Origin: Geomonas sp. RF6 | Lineage (GTDB): Bacteria; Desulfobacterota; Desulfuromonadia; Geobacterales; Geobacteraceae | NCBI RefSeq assembly: GCF_021044625.1 | Contig: NZ_CP087999.1 | Location: forward strand, 3,679,001-3,743,000 | Direction: 5' to 3' | DNA length: 64,000 nucleotides | Shown here: one piece after another, positions 8,206 to 16,917 of the stretch | How positions within the stretch are numbered: the stretch's first letter is position 1 | How the letters are laid out: the number at the start of each line of letters is the position of its first letter | Made by a program: the position numbers and the translations under genes | The notes under the pieces: model-generated | What the model was told of the DNA's origin: nothing | Database searches by the model: none | What the model saw: only the letters and a program-made list of their open reading frames with translations

Positions 8206-8459
8206 CCGACCAAGAGATCGTTTCCCTCATCAACAGTTCCCTCGCCACGGAGTTCGAGTACCCGGAGGAGAAAATGACCCCGGAGACCGCACTGTTCGAC
8301 GACATGGGACTGGACAGTCTCGACGTCGTCGACCTGGTTATCGTCCTTGAGACCGCCTTCGGAATGAAGATCCGCGAGGAGGAGGCGATCAGGCAGATCC
8401 GCACCCTCGGCGACATCCACAGCTTCGTGATAGCGAAGAAAGCGCAGCTGAAGGGGTAA
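8202..8459 (+). CDS. Acyl carrier protein (ACP 1)
   Basis: This is an 85-residue acidic four-helix carrier. The phosphopantetheine attachment Ser39 sits in MGLDSLDVVDLV. It would carry the growing acyl or aryl chain between the ketosynthases, reductase, dehydratases and acyltransferases of the locus. The start ATG overlaps the stop of KS 2 by four bases (ATGA). It differs clearly in sequence from the second ACP at 23461, which suggests the two serve different steps or different KS partners. Confidence 0.93.
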   Translation: MTDQEIVSLINSSLATEFEYPEEKMTPETALFDDMGLDSLDVVDLVIVLETAFGMKIREEEAIRQIRTLGDIHSFVIAKKAQLKG

Positions 8460-8462
8460 AGG

Positions 8463-9257
8463 ATGCAGGACGTGTCCATACCTTTGTCGCAGTGCGGGGC
8501 GCGAAGAGGGGGAGGGATCGAGGTGCTTCTGCTGAACCTCTTCTTCTTCCCGATGATGATACTCTGGACTGCGCTGGGGATCGCGGCGGCTCCCTTTTGC
8601 CTCGTCCTTCTGAAGCTCTTCACGCGCTGGGACTGGGGACGGGTTGTACGCACCCTGATCGGGATCCACGGGCACGGGGTGGTGCTGATCCTCTCCCCCT
8701 TCGTCTCCTTCACGGGAGAGGGGCTGGAGGAGATCTCCTACCCCTGCATCCTCGTGGTGAACCACCTCTCCTTCTTCGACAGCTACTTCATGGCGGAGCT
8801 TCCCTCCCGCGACATCGTCTTCGCGGTGGGGGCGTGGCCCTTCAAGATGTACTGGTACACCTTCTTCATGCGGCTCGCCCGCTACCTCGACGTCGAGAGC
8901 ACCCCGTGGGATGAGGTCATCGGCACCTGCAAGGAGACCTTCGGCAGCCGCGGCGCCGTTCTCTTCTTCCCGGAGGGGCACCGCAGCAGGAACGGGAAGC
9001 TGCAGCAGTTCCACTCCGGCGCCTTCCGCCTCGCCTCCGAGACCGGCATCCCCATCGTTCCGTTGTGCATCACCGGGACCGACACCCTCCTTCCCCCGAA
9101 ACATTACCTGCTCCACCCCGCGAAGGTCCGCCTGAAGGCGCTCCCTCCCGTCGACCCGAAGACCTTCCCCGGTCCGATGGGGCACCTCGGGCTGCGCAGG
9201 CACCTCGCCGAGGTCATGGCTCGCGGTCTTGCCGAGATGCGGGGAGAGAGGTCCTGA
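8463..9257 (+). CDS. PlsC-type 1-acylglycerol-3-phosphate-like acyltransferase
   Basis: This is a 264-residue membrane-associated acyltransferase. A hydrophobic segment (about residues 20-45) precedes the catalytic NHxxxxD motif (VVNHLSFFDS, about 97-103) and the FPEGHRSR motif (about 172-179), the two hallmark blocks of the PlsC family. It probably transfers the ACP-bound polyene or another acyl chain to a glycerol or other lipid headgroup. The ATG at 8463 has AAGGGG six bases upstream. A GTG at 8523, behind a stronger GGAGGG site, is a real alternative start that would drop 20 residues. The stop overlaps the ATG of the ligase gene. Confidence 0.85.
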   Translation: MQDVSIPLSQCGARRGGGIEVLLLNLFFFPMMILWTALGIAAAPFCLVLLKLFTRWDWGRVVRTLIGIHGHGVVLILSPFVSFTGEGLEEISYPCILVVNHLSFFDSYFMAELPSRDIVFAVGAWPFKMYWYTFFMRLARYLDVESTPWDEVIGTCKETFGSRGAVLFFPEGHRSRNGKLQQFHSGAFRLASETGIPIVPLCITGTDTLLPPKHYLLHPAKVRLKALPPVDPKTFPGPMGHLGLRRHLAEVMARGLAEMRGERS

Positions 9258-10570
9258 TGCCGGGGAGGGAATTTTGTGCGGTAAAGGGTGCAGAGCTCGC
9301 TCGCAGCGACGCGGAGACGATCGCTCGACGCCAGGACGAGCTCCTGCGCCGGCATGTGGAGTACGCCTACACCCGTTCCGCTTTCTACCGCCGCACCTTT
9401 GACGGAGCCGGGGTGACCCCTGCGGATATTCGGACGAGCGCCGATCTCGTTCGCCTCCCCTTTACCGCCAAGAGAGATCTGGAGGAGTGCCACGCCGATT
9501 TTCTGGCGCTCGGGGAAGGGGCGATGGTCGATCTCTGCCTCACCTCCGGGACGACGGGGAAGGCGGTGGCGATGCTGCAGAGCGCACAGGACCTGAAGCG
9601 CCTGGCTTACAACGAGGAGATCTCCTTCCGTGGGGCGGGGTTCACCGCCGACGACCGGGTCCTCGTGGTGGCTGCGGTGGATCGCTGCTTCATGGCGGGG
9701 CTTGCCTATTTTCTGGGGCTCACGGCTCTCGGCGCCACCGTTTTGAGGGGGGGCTCCAGCAACATTCCGCTTCTCATGGAACTGGTGAAAAATTGCGCCC
9801 CGAGCGGGATCGTGGGTGTCCCCTCCCTTCTCCTGGCGCTCGGCGAGAGGCTGCAGCAGGGGGGGCTCGACCCGGCGCGGCTCGGTGTGAGAAAGATCGT
9901 GTGCATCGGTGAGCCGGTGCGCAGGCAGGATTTCTCCCTCTCGGCGCTCGGAGAAAGGGTTGCCGCGATCTGGGGAGCGCAGATCTTCGGGACGTACGCC
10001 AGCACCGAGATGGCCACCTCCTTCACCGACTGCCCAGCCGGTCTCGGGGGGCATCTGCACCCCGACCTCATGGTGGTGGAAGTGGTGGACGAGGAAGGAC
10101 GAGCGGTGCCGCCGGGGGAATTCGGCGAAGTCGTAGCCACCCCCTTGGGCGTCACGGGGATGCCCCTTTTGCGCTTCCGCACCGGTGACATCGCGAAGCT
10201 GCACACCGAGCCTTGCGTTTGCGGCCGGAACACGCACCGCCTGGGGCCCGTCTTGGGGCGAAAGGCGCAGATGCTGAAGTATCGCGGCACCACGGTGTAT
10301 CCCCCTGCGATCTTCTCCGTTTTGCAGGAGATCGAGGGGATCCGCGGCTACTACATCGAGGCGCACAGCGAATTCGAGCTGTCGGACCGGATCCGGGTGG
10401 TGGTGGGGGCGCAGGACTCCACCCTCTCCGCGGCGTACGTCGCCGACCGGATCTCCGCGACCATCAGGGTGAAGCCGGAGGTCGTGGTGGCCTCGCCGGA
10501 AGAGGTGCAGAAGAAGACGGTGCAGGACGTGAAGCAGAAGCCGGTGACCTTTTTCGATTATCGGGTGTAG
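9257..10570 (+). CDS. PaaK-like AMP-forming aryl/acyl acid ligase
   Basis: This is a 437-residue adenylate-forming enzyme starting at the ATG that overlaps the acyltransferase stop. The phosphate-binding loop LCLTSGTTGKAVAM (about 95) and the FGTYASTEMATSF block mark the phenylacetate-CoA ligase (PaaK) branch; later motifs LLRFRTGDIA and KYRGTTVYPPAIFS belong to the same branch. It would activate a free aromatic or fatty acid with ATP for loading onto CoA or ACP. With an aromatic ammonia-lyase downstream, 4-coumarate or a related cinnamate is the likely substrate, which is inference. It ends the first tightly coupled block; a 596-base repeat-filled gap follows. Confidence 0.85.
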   Translation: MPGREFCAVKGAELARSDAETIARRQDELLRRHVEYAYTRSAFYRRTFDGAGVTPADIRTSADLVRLPFTAKRDLEECHADFLALGEGAMVDLCLTSGTTGKAVAMLQSAQDLKRLAYNEEISFRGAGFTADDRVLVVAAVDRCFMAGLAYFLGLTALGATVLRGGSSNIPLLMELVKNCAPSGIVGVPSLLLALGERLQQGGLDPARLGVRKIVCIGEPVRRQDFSLSALGERVAAIWGAQIFGTYASTEMATSFTDCPAGLGGHLHPDLMVVEVVDEEGRAVPPGEFGEVVATPLGVTGMPLLRFRTGDIAKLHTEPCVCGRNTHRLGPVLGRKAQMLKYRGTTVYPPAIFSVLQEIEGIRGYYIEAHSEFELSDRIRVVVGAQDSTLSAAYVADRISATIRVKPEVVVASPEEVQKKTVQDVKQKPVTFFDYRV

Positions 10571-10604
10571 GGGAACGTCGGGACGCTGCGCCGGGATGTA
10601 TATG

Positions 10605-10984
10605 AACCGCCGGGGTCAGGCTTTGCATTTTGCGATTCGGTGCGGAAATGTGAACATGCGAAGCCTGACCCCGCAGCACGTTGTAGGCCCGGGGAACCCC
10701 ATCCCCACCCTGTCCCTCCCCTTGAAAGGGAGGGGACGCTGGGGAGGCGCGTTGCAATGTAGGCCGGAATAAGCGGAGCGTTTCCGGCACACGCTGAACC
10801 GCCGGGGTCAGGCTTTGCATTTTGCGATTAGGTGCGCAGATGTGAATATGCGAAGCCTGACCCGCGTGTTGTAGGCCCGGGGGAACCCCATCCCCACCCT
10901 GGCCCTCCCCTTGAAAGGGAGGGGACGCTGGGGAGGCTGCGTCAATGTAGGCCGGAATAAGCGGAGCGTTTCCGGCACAAGCTG
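10605..10984. repeat. Tandem duplication of a ~190-bp non-coding repeat unit
   Basis: Two nearly identical units (10605-10796 and 10797-10984) lie head to tail in the gap between the ligase and lyase genes. Each holds a long inverted repeat (GGGTCAGGCTT with AAGCCTGACCC around a TGCAT/ATGCG inner stem), a GC-rich stretch with CTCCCCTTGAAAGGGAGGGG, and a REP-like palindrome half (GTAGGCCGGAATAAGCGG...). The units differ at several scattered bases and by small indels, so the duplication is not brand new. I see no coding frame with conservation signs. Confidence 0.85.
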
Positions 10985-11152
10985 GACCGCCGCAAGTGTG
11001 CCGGGAACGCCTGCGGCTTATCCCGGCCTACGGATACCCCCACCCCTTGCGGGCGGGGGACAGGGGGCGGGGGAAGAGGCCACCTGCATCGGTGATGGCA
11101 GCTTCACCCACCCCCCAGCCCCCTCCCGTCGAGGGAGGGGGAGGAAAGACGA
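10985..11152. repeat. REP-like palindrome and GC-rich dispersed repeat before the lyase gene
   Basis: At 10998-11032 a REP-like unit runs opposite to those in the preceding duplication (TGCCGGGAACGCC...GGCCTAC). From about 11037 to 11152 lies a C-rich stretch that resembles a second copy at about 44975-45085, sharing GGCAGCTTCACCCACCCCC and CCGTCGAGGGAGGGG. No promoter is evident between these repeats and the lyase start, so either the message reads through from upstream or a promoter is hidden in repeat DNA. Confidence 0.7.
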
Positions 11153-11166
11153 CAAAGGAAATCACT

Positions 11167-12804
11167 ATGACTGAAATTCCCGTCGTGGTCCTCAACGGCT
11201 ACGACCTTACAGTTGAAGATATAGTTGCCATCGGCGTCGGCGACAAGAAGGTCGCGCTGGAGCCCGCCGCTCTGGAGCGCTGCCGCGCCAGCCGCGGCTT
11301 TCTCGAGGAGGAGGTGGCCGCGCGCCGCATCATCTACGGCGTCAACACTTCCTTTGGCCCGATGTGCAACAAGATTATCGAGGACGCCGAGATCGAGGCG
11401 CTCCAGGTAAACCTGATCCGCAGCCACGCGGCCGGGCTCGGCGATCCGCTGAAGCCGTACGTCGCCACCGCGGTCATGGCGGTCCGCCTGAACACCCTGG
11501 TGAAGGGATTCAGCGGTGTGCGCCTCGAGCTCCTCCACTTCATGCAGAACCTCATCAATACCGGGATCGCCAGCTACATCCCCGAGTGCGGCAGCGTCGG
11601 CGCCTCCGGCGACCTCATCCACCTCGCGCACCTCGCCCTCACCATCATCGGCGAGGGGAAGGCCTATTATCAGGGGGAGTTGCACGACACCGCAGCACTC
11701 TTCCAGCGCCTTGGCATCACCCCCATGCGCCTCTCCTTCAAGGAGGGGATCGCCCTCATGAACGGCACGAGCGCCATGACGGCGCTCGCCGCCTTCGCCC
11801 TTTTCGGCGCCAAGAAGCTGTACCGCTTGGGGTGCGTCACCGGCGCCTTCGCGCTCGAGATATTCGGCGGCATCGACGACGCCTTCGACGAGGACCTGCA
11901 CCTCGTGAAGCCGCACGCAGGGCAGCTGAAGGTCGCGGAGACGGTGCGCAGCCTCTACGCCGGCTCCGGAAACATCACGCTCAGAAAAGACATGCACGAG
12001 CTCATCCGTAGCCACGAAACGGAAGGGCCGGTGTACGAGACGACGATCAACGTGCAGGACGTGTACTCCATCCGCTGCACGCCGCAGATCCTCGCGCCGG
12101 TGCTCGAGGCGATCTCCTACGCCACCACGGTGATCGAGACGGAGGCGAACTCCTCCAACGACAACCCCATCATCATTCCGGAGAAAAAGAAGATCATTCA
12201 CGGCGGGAACTTCCACGGCCAGAGCGTCGGCTTTGCCATGGACACCCTCTGCATGGCGATTGCCACCCTGTGCACCCTCTCGGAGCGGCGCATCAACAAG
12301 TTCCTGGACCGCTCCCTCAACGAGGGGCTCCCGGAATTCCTCATCCCCGGCACCCCCGGCCTCACCATGGGGTTCATGGGGGCGCAGTACCTCGCGACCT
12401 CGACTACCGCGGAGAACAGGCAACTGGCAAACCCGGTGAGCACGAACTCCATCTCCTGCAACGCCTCGAATCAGGACGTGGTCAGCATGGGAACTGTGGC
12501 GGCACGCAAGGCATTCCGCTCGGTCAGTAACGCGAAGCACATCCTCACCCTTGAGGTGCTCGCCGACCTGCAGGCGCTCTCCTTCCGCAACGCGGAGCGC
12601 CTCGGCACCGGGACCGGGAGGATCTACCGCATCCTCAACGCGCACTTCTCCGTGTACGACAACAAGAGGGTCTTTCACGACGACCTGGTGAAGTTCAGAA
12701 AGCTCCTCTTCTCCAGCCAGATCTTCGACGACCTTTCCCCCTACCTCTGTGAGGCGCCGTCGGACGCGCCCCCCGCAGGGAGCCACGCGGAGCTCTACGC
12801 ATGA
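11167..12804 (+). CDS. Aromatic amino-acid ammonia-lyase (HAL/TAL family), probable starter-unit enzyme
   Basis: This is a 545-residue lyase. The start ATG at 11167 has AAAGGAA seven bases upstream; the open frame extends further but only through repeat DNA. Ala146-Ser147-Gly148 form the self-made MIO electrophile in GSVGASGDLIHLA. Other family blocks include YGVNTSFGP, SSNDNPII, GGNFHGQS and the late QDVVSMGT. The selectivity region reads NLIRSHAAG, as in the tyrosine ammonia-lyase of the Flavobacterium flexirubin pathway (recalled, not searched), rather than the PAL-type FL. It would deaminate tyrosine to 4-coumarate (or histidine to urocanate), giving the aryl starter. No hut genes are nearby, which argues against histidine catabolism. 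The stop overlaps the dehydratase ATG. Confidence 0.88.
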   Translation: MTEIPVVVLNGYDLTVEDIVAIGVGDKKVALEPAALERCRASRGFLEEEVAARRIIYGVNTSFGPMCNKIIEDAEIEALQVNLIRSHAAGLGDPLKPYVATAVMAVRLNTLVKGFSGVRLELLHFMQNLINTGIASYIPECGSVGASGDLIHLAHLALTIIGEGKAYYQGELHDTAALFQRLGITPMRLSFKEGIALMNGTSAMTALAAFALFGAKKLYRLGCVTGAFALEIFGGIDDAFDEDLHLVKPHAGQLKVAETVRSLYAGSGNITLRKDMHELIRSHETEGPVYETTINVQDVYSIRCTPQILAPVLEAISYATTVIETEANSSNDNPIIIPEKKKIIHGGNFHGQSVGFAMDTLCMAIATLCTLSERRINKFLDRSLNEGLPEFLIPGTPGLTMGFMGAQYLATSTTAENRQLANPVSTNSISCNASNQDVVSMGTVAARKAFRSVSNAKHILTLEVLADLQALSFRNAERLGTGTGRIYRILNAHFSVYDNKRVFHDDLVKFRKLLFSSQIFDDLSPYLCEAPSDAPPAGSHAELYA

Positions 12805-13247
12805 TCGATCTCACCCTGCCGATGCCTGCCGAAACCTTCATTCCGCACCGCCCGCCGATGCGGCTCGTGGAGACACTTTTGACCTACGGCGAACTCGCCG
12901 GGACCGTCGAAGCGACACCCGAAGCGGGTTCCGTCCTCGTGAACGGCGCCGGTGAACTGCACGAAGTTGCCCTCGTCGAGCTTCTCGCGCAGGGGTATGC
13001 GGTCATAAAGGGGTACGACGACCTCTCCCGCGGCAAGGCGATCTCCGAGGGGTTCCTCGTGGGGGTGAAGCGCTTCAGGATCTCAGGGCAGGCGTGCGCT
13101 GGGGACCGGCTTCTCGTGCACATAAGGACGATCGGAACCTTCGAGGGGTTCGCCGTCGCCGAGGGGGAGATCGAGCGGGAAGGGGAGGCGATCGCGTCGG
13201 GAACCATAAAGCTCTGGATCACCGAGGGCGCAGGGGGTAAGGCATGA
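12801..13247 (+). CDS. Hotdog-fold 3-hydroxyacyl-ACP dehydratase (APE type)
   Basis: This is a 148-residue single hotdog domain. The N-terminal FIPHRPPMRLVE matches the catalytic-histidine segment of FabZ-like dehydratases found in aryl polyene loci. ELHEVALVELLAQGYAVIKGY supplies the central helix region with acidic residues. It would dehydrate the 3-hydroxyacyl-ACP made by FabG to build conjugated double bonds. It overlaps the lyase gene and the following LolA-like gene by four bases each, the usual spacing in this block. Confidence 0.83.
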   Translation: MIDLTLPMPAETFIPHRPPMRLVETLLTYGELAGTVEATPEAGSVLVNGAGELHEVALVELLAQGYAVIKGYDDLSRGKAISEGFLVGVKRFRISGQACAGDRLLVHIRTIGTFEGFAVAEGEIEREGEAIASGTIKLWITEGAGGKA

Positions 13248-13876
13248 GATACCTCTTCATCGCAATTGCTGCAACGTTCTTCTTCATCTTTTCCATCGGC
13301 GCGCAGGTGACCGGTGCCGCGCAGGCACCGCCCGAGAGCGTCTTTCAGCAGCTGCAGCGCACCGCCAGCGGCGTGCGCACCCTTTCGAGCGATTTTGTGC
13401 AGGAAAAGCACCTGAGCATGTTCAAGACGGTCGTCTCCTCCAAGGGGCGCTTCAACTTCAACAAGCCGGACCAGCTGCGCTGGGAAATCACCGCGCCTGT
13501 CGCCTCCGGGTTCGTCCTGAAGGGGGACAAGGGGAGGCGGTGGCACGCGCACACCGGCCGCACCGAGTCGTTCCAGATAAGCCAGGAGCCGGTCATGAAG
13601 CTCGTGGCGGATCAGCTCCTTTCCTGGGCGCAGGCGGACTTTGCGCGCATCCAGAAGGAGTACCGCATAACTGTTCTGGACGATGCGCCGGTGTCGCTGC
13701 GCCTGGAGCCTACCTCCGCGACGACCGCCGGTTTCCTGCGCTATCTCCTGGTGAGCTTCAGCCCCGACGGCCGCTACGTGCGCACAGTCGAGGTGCACGA
13801 GCAGGACGGCGACTTCACCCGGATAAAGTTCGTGAACACGGCGGTTAACAAGCCGCTGAAGGCGGACCTCTTCTAG
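13244..13876 (+). CDS. LolA-like outer-membrane lipoprotein carrier
   Basis: This is a 210-residue periplasmic protein with a signal peptide (about 1-27). The LolA fold is shown by VRTLSSDFVQEKHLSMFKT, SSKGRFNFNKPDQLRWEI and the hydrophobic pocket strands that follow. In aryl polyene clusters a LolA-like protein shuttles the lipid product, or a lipoprotein, across the periplasm to the outer membrane. It directly precedes the MMPL exporter, with which it probably forms the export path. Confidence 0.88.
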   Translation: MRYLFIAIAATFFFIFSIGAQVTGAAQAPPESVFQQLQRTASGVRTLSSDFVQEKHLSMFKTVVSSKGRFNFNKPDQLRWEITAPVASGFVLKGDKGRRWHAHTGRTESFQISQEPVMKLVADQLLSWAQADFARIQKEYRITVLDDAPVSLRLEPTSATTAGFLRYLLVSFSPDGRYVRTVEVHEQDGDFTRIKFVNTAVNKPLKADLF

Positions 13877-16255
13877 ATGCCGGTTCCCTCCTGCACGATC
13901 TTCGAGCGCCTGTACCGCTTCCTGGCGACCCGGCGCCGCGCGCTCTTTGGCACCACGATCCTGCTGGTGATCCTCGCCACCCTTGCCTCCACCAGGCTGC
14001 ACATCGAGGAGGACATCGCCGCGATGCTCCCGGACGACGGCTCCAGCGTCGCCAAGGACTTCGAGCTCCTGCAGCTCGCCCCCTTCACCCGGAAGGTGGT
14101 GATTACCCTGAGTGGAGGAGAGGGGACCGACCCCGCGACCCTTTCGGCCGCCGCCGACCGTCTCGCCGCCTCGCTGGCGGGCGCCGGAGTCTCCAAGGTG
14201 ACGACCGGTCCCGACAGCGCAGCAGGGGGCCTCTTCCGCTGGCTCGGATCGACCTTGGGGAGCCTCGCAGGGGAGGAAGAGCTCTCCCGTCTCGGGACGA
14301 TGAGCACGGGGGCGGAGGTGCAGAAACGCCTGCGCGCGAGCTATGAGTCGCTCCTCTCCCCGGAGGGGTGGGCCCTGAAGGGGAGCATCCAGAACGACCC
14401 GCTCTCTTTCTCGGCGGTCGCCATGGAGAAGATGCGCTTCCTGAACATGATCCCGCACCTGCGGCTGGTCGATAACCACTTCATGAGCGCCGACGGGAAG
14501 AACGCCCTCGTGGTCCTCGACTCCACCGTATCGATGACCGATTCGGACGGCTCCCGAAAACTCCTGGAGCGGATCAGGCAGGGGGTCGCGAAGAGCCTCC
14601 CGCAGGGGGTGAGCGCGACGGTGATCTCCGGGCACCGCTACACGCTGGTGAACGCGGACACCATAAAAGGGGACCTCGCCCTCATCCTCACCGTCACCTC
14701 GGTGGCGGTGCTGGGGATCTACTTCTTCTTCCTGCGCTCCCTGAGTGCGGTCTTTGTCTTTCTGGTGCCGAGCTCGATCCTCGTGATCGCATCCGGCGTC
14801 ATGGCGTGCCTCGACAGCAACGTCTACGCGCTTACCTTGGGCTTTGGCGGAGTCCTGCTGGGGATCGCCGACGAATACGCCATGCTCATCTACTTCTCCT
14901 GCCGGCAGGGGGGGAAGGATATCGGCACCATCACCGGCGAGGTGGCGCGCCCCGTTCTTTTTGGCGCCGCGGCGACGCTCCTCTCCTTTGGCGTAATGAT
15001 GATCTCGGCGCTCCCCGGGCAGCGGGAGCTCGCGATATACTCCATGATCGGCATCGTCGCCTCCGTGGCGATCTCGCTGGTGGTGCTGCCGCACCTCGTA
15101 AAGCCGCTGCCGCAAGCTGCCGTCCCTGCCGCCCGGCTCGATCTCATGCCGCGCCTGCCGCGCCGCCTGGTGATCGGTGTATGGCTCGGGATCCTTCTCC
15201 TCTGCGGCTGGCAGACGACGAAGGTGCGCTTCAACGGAAAGTTGAGCGCGGTCAGCATGGTGACGTCGGAGCTGAAAGAAGCCGAGGATCAGGTCGCGAA
15301 GACCTGGGGGGATGTGCGGGGGAAGGCGCTCGTCTTTGCAGAGGGGCCCGATCTCGATGCCGCTCTCGCGGTGAACGACAGGCTCTTCGCGCGGCTCGGC
15401 AAGCGCTTCGCCCCGGGTGAGCTGGTGAGTATCGCGCCCCTCCTGCCGAGTTCCGCCCTTCAGGAGGAGAACCGGCAGCGCTGGATCTCCTACTGGAAGG
15501 ATGGGCGCGCCGCGCGCCTTGCCGCCGATCTCGGCAGGGAAGGGGAGGCACTCGGCTTCTCCGGCGACGCATTCAAGCCGTTCCTGGAGAGGCTGAGTAC
15601 TCCTCCCCCCGCCGCCACGGAAGAGGGGATGCGCGCCGCGGGGATGGAGGAGCTGGTGAATTCCCTGATCGTGCGCTCCCCGGGGGGCGTGAGGGTCCTT
15701 ACCATGGTCCCCGACACGCCGGAGGCGATAGCGAGCCTCAGCGAAGAGCTGAAGGGGATCCCGGGGGTGCGGCTGGTGTCGCAGACCCGCTTTGCCACCC
15801 AGATGAGCGGCGCCATCGTGCACGACTTCACCCGCTACCTCACCATCACCTGCATACTGGTTTTCGCGCTGGTGGCGATCATCTTCCGCAACCCGCGCCG
15901 GATCGCACTGGTGCTCGTGCCGGTGGTCACCGGGCTCGTGTGCTCCCTCGGGATCATGGGGATGCTCGGGATGGAGTTCAACATCTTCAACATCGCGGCG
16001 ACGATCCTCATCATCGGGCTCTGCGTGGACTACGGGATCTTCACCGTCTGCCGGCTCACGGAAGGCTCCACCCATGCGGCGGACCGCGCCGTCCTCGTCT
16101 CCGGGCTTACCACCCTTGCCGGGCTCGGGGCGCTGGCTCTTGCCCGCCACCCCTCGATGCACTCGATCGGGATGACGGTCCTTCTGGGGATCGGGACCGG
16201 GATCCCCGCGGCGCTCCTGGTGATTCCGGCTCTGTGCCGGGAGGAGGAGTCATGA
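13877..16255 (+). CDS. MMPL/RND-family exporter of the polyene locus
   Basis: This is a 792-residue inner-membrane protein with the duplicated RND layout: a first transmembrane helix near residue 25, a periplasmic domain (about 50-265), five or six helices (about 270-420), a further helix near 435, a second periplasmic domain (about 455-650) and a final helix bundle (about 660-785). Motifs such as GFGGVLLGIADEYAMLIYF and GLCVDYGIFTV are the conserved acidic and glycine-rich TM4/TM10-type segments. MMPL proteins of this type are a standard aryl polyene cluster component and likely flip or deliver the polyene lipid. Its start follows the LolA stop directly. Confidence 0.9.
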   Translation: MPVPSCTIFERLYRFLATRRRALFGTTILLVILATLASTRLHIEEDIAAMLPDDGSSVAKDFELLQLAPFTRKVVITLSGGEGTDPATLSAAADRLAASLAGAGVSKVTTGPDSAAGGLFRWLGSTLGSLAGEEELSRLGTMSTGAEVQKRLRASYESLLSPEGWALKGSIQNDPLSFSAVAMEKMRFLNMIPHLRLVDNHFMSADGKNALVVLDSTVSMTDSDGSRKLLERIRQGVAKSLPQGVSATVISGHRYTLVNADTIKGDLALILTVTSVAVLGIYFFFLRSLSAVFVFLVPSSILVIASGVMACLDSNVYALTLGFGGVLLGIADEYAMLIYFSCRQGGKDIGTITGEVARPVLFGAAATLLSFGVMMISALPGQRELAIYSMIGIVASVAISLVVLPHLVKPLPQAAVPAARLDLMPRLPRRLVIGVWLGILLLCGWQTTKVRFNGKLSAVSMVTSELKEAEDQVAKTWGDVRGKALVFAEGPDLDAALAVNDRLFARLGKRFAPGELVSIAPLLPSSALQEENRQRWISYWKDGRAARLAADLGREGEALGFSGDAFKPFLERLSTPPPAATEEGMRAAGMEELVNSLIVRSPGGVRVLTMVPDTPEAIASLSEELKGIPGVRLVSQTRFATQMSGAIVHDFTRYLTITCILVFALVAIIFRNPRRIALVLVPVVTGLVCSLGIMGMLGMEFNIFNIAATILIIGLCVDYGIFTVCRLTEGSTHAADRAVLVSGLTTLAGLGALALARHPSMHSIGMTVLLGIGTGIPAALLVIPALCREEES

Positions 16256-16917
16256 AGCGGCTGGTACTGGCACTTCTCCTTTTTGTCGCCGGTTGCGGCT
16301 CGGTCCCCTTCAGGGAGACCCCCGCCGTCCCGACGGTGCAAAAGAGCGCGGCCGAGCTCGCGGCGGGGCTCTGGACGAAGGGGCGCGACACGCTTCTCCT
16401 TCGCCAGTCGGCGCTCTTCGAGCTGCGCGGCATGAAGGTCCCACTGGACGGCATCATGAAGCTCGACCCGGTCCGGAAGACCGCGCGGCTGGTGGGGATG
16501 AACGACCTCGGGGTGAAGCTGTACGACATCTCGGTGGACCGGGAGAAGACGACTCCCCATTCGATCATCCCGGATCTCGCGAAGTACCCCGGGTTCGCCG
16601 ATGCGGTCGGCACCTCGGTGAGGCGCATCTTCCTCTCCCCGGAGCCGCTCCCCTCCGACCGGTTGAAGACCGGTTCCGACAGCTACGAGCTCACCCGGAG
16701 TGAAGGGGACAAAATGCTCCGCTTCCTCCTCGGCGGCCCCGAGGCGCAGCTCCTCGAGAAGAGCTCGAAGGGGGGAGGGGAATCGTGGCGGGTCCGCTAC
16801 TACCAGTACGAACGGCTGCAGGGGATACCGGTCCCCACAGGCATCGTGCTCGATGACTCCGAGGCTGGCTACCGCCTCACACTCTGGATAGAAAGCGTGG
16901 AAAAGACCGATGAGTAA
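16252..16917 (+). CDS. Lipoprotein, DUF3261-like, of the polyene export group
   Basis: This is a 221-residue lipoprotein. The ATG at 16252 overlaps the exporter stop. The lipobox LFVAGC places the lipidated Cys at residue 15. The rest is beta-rich with no enzyme motif (GRDTLLLRQSALFELRGMKVPLDGIMKLD). A lipoprotein of this position and size follows the MMPL gene in aryl polyene clusters and is usually assigned to DUF3261. A role as an outer-membrane acceptor paired with the LolA-like carrier is inferred from the LolA/LolB analogy. It overlaps the next gene by eight bases. Confidence 0.78.
   Translation: MKRLVLALLLFVAGCGSVPFRETPAVPTVQKSAAELAAGLWTKGRDTLLLRQSALFELRGMKVPLDGIMKLDPVRKTARLVGMNDLGVKLYDISVDREKTTPHSIIPDLAKYPGFADAVGTSVRRIFLSPEPLPSDRLKTGSDSYELTRSEGDKMLRFLLGGPEAQLLEKSSKGGGESWRVRYYQYERLQGIPVPTGIVLDDSEAGYRLTLWIESVEKTDE

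Noticed and set aside
11167-12804. Histidine ammonia-lyase HutH
   Set aside because: No hut genes are linked, and the gene is embedded by overlaps in the polyene locus; an aromatic starter role fits better.
12884-16162. 1092-residue minus-strand open frame opposite the dehydratase, LolA and MMPL genes
   Set aside because: It is rich in Arg, Gly, His and Asp with no recognisable domain; the plus strand encodes three well-matched families here. It is a GC-rich mirror frame.
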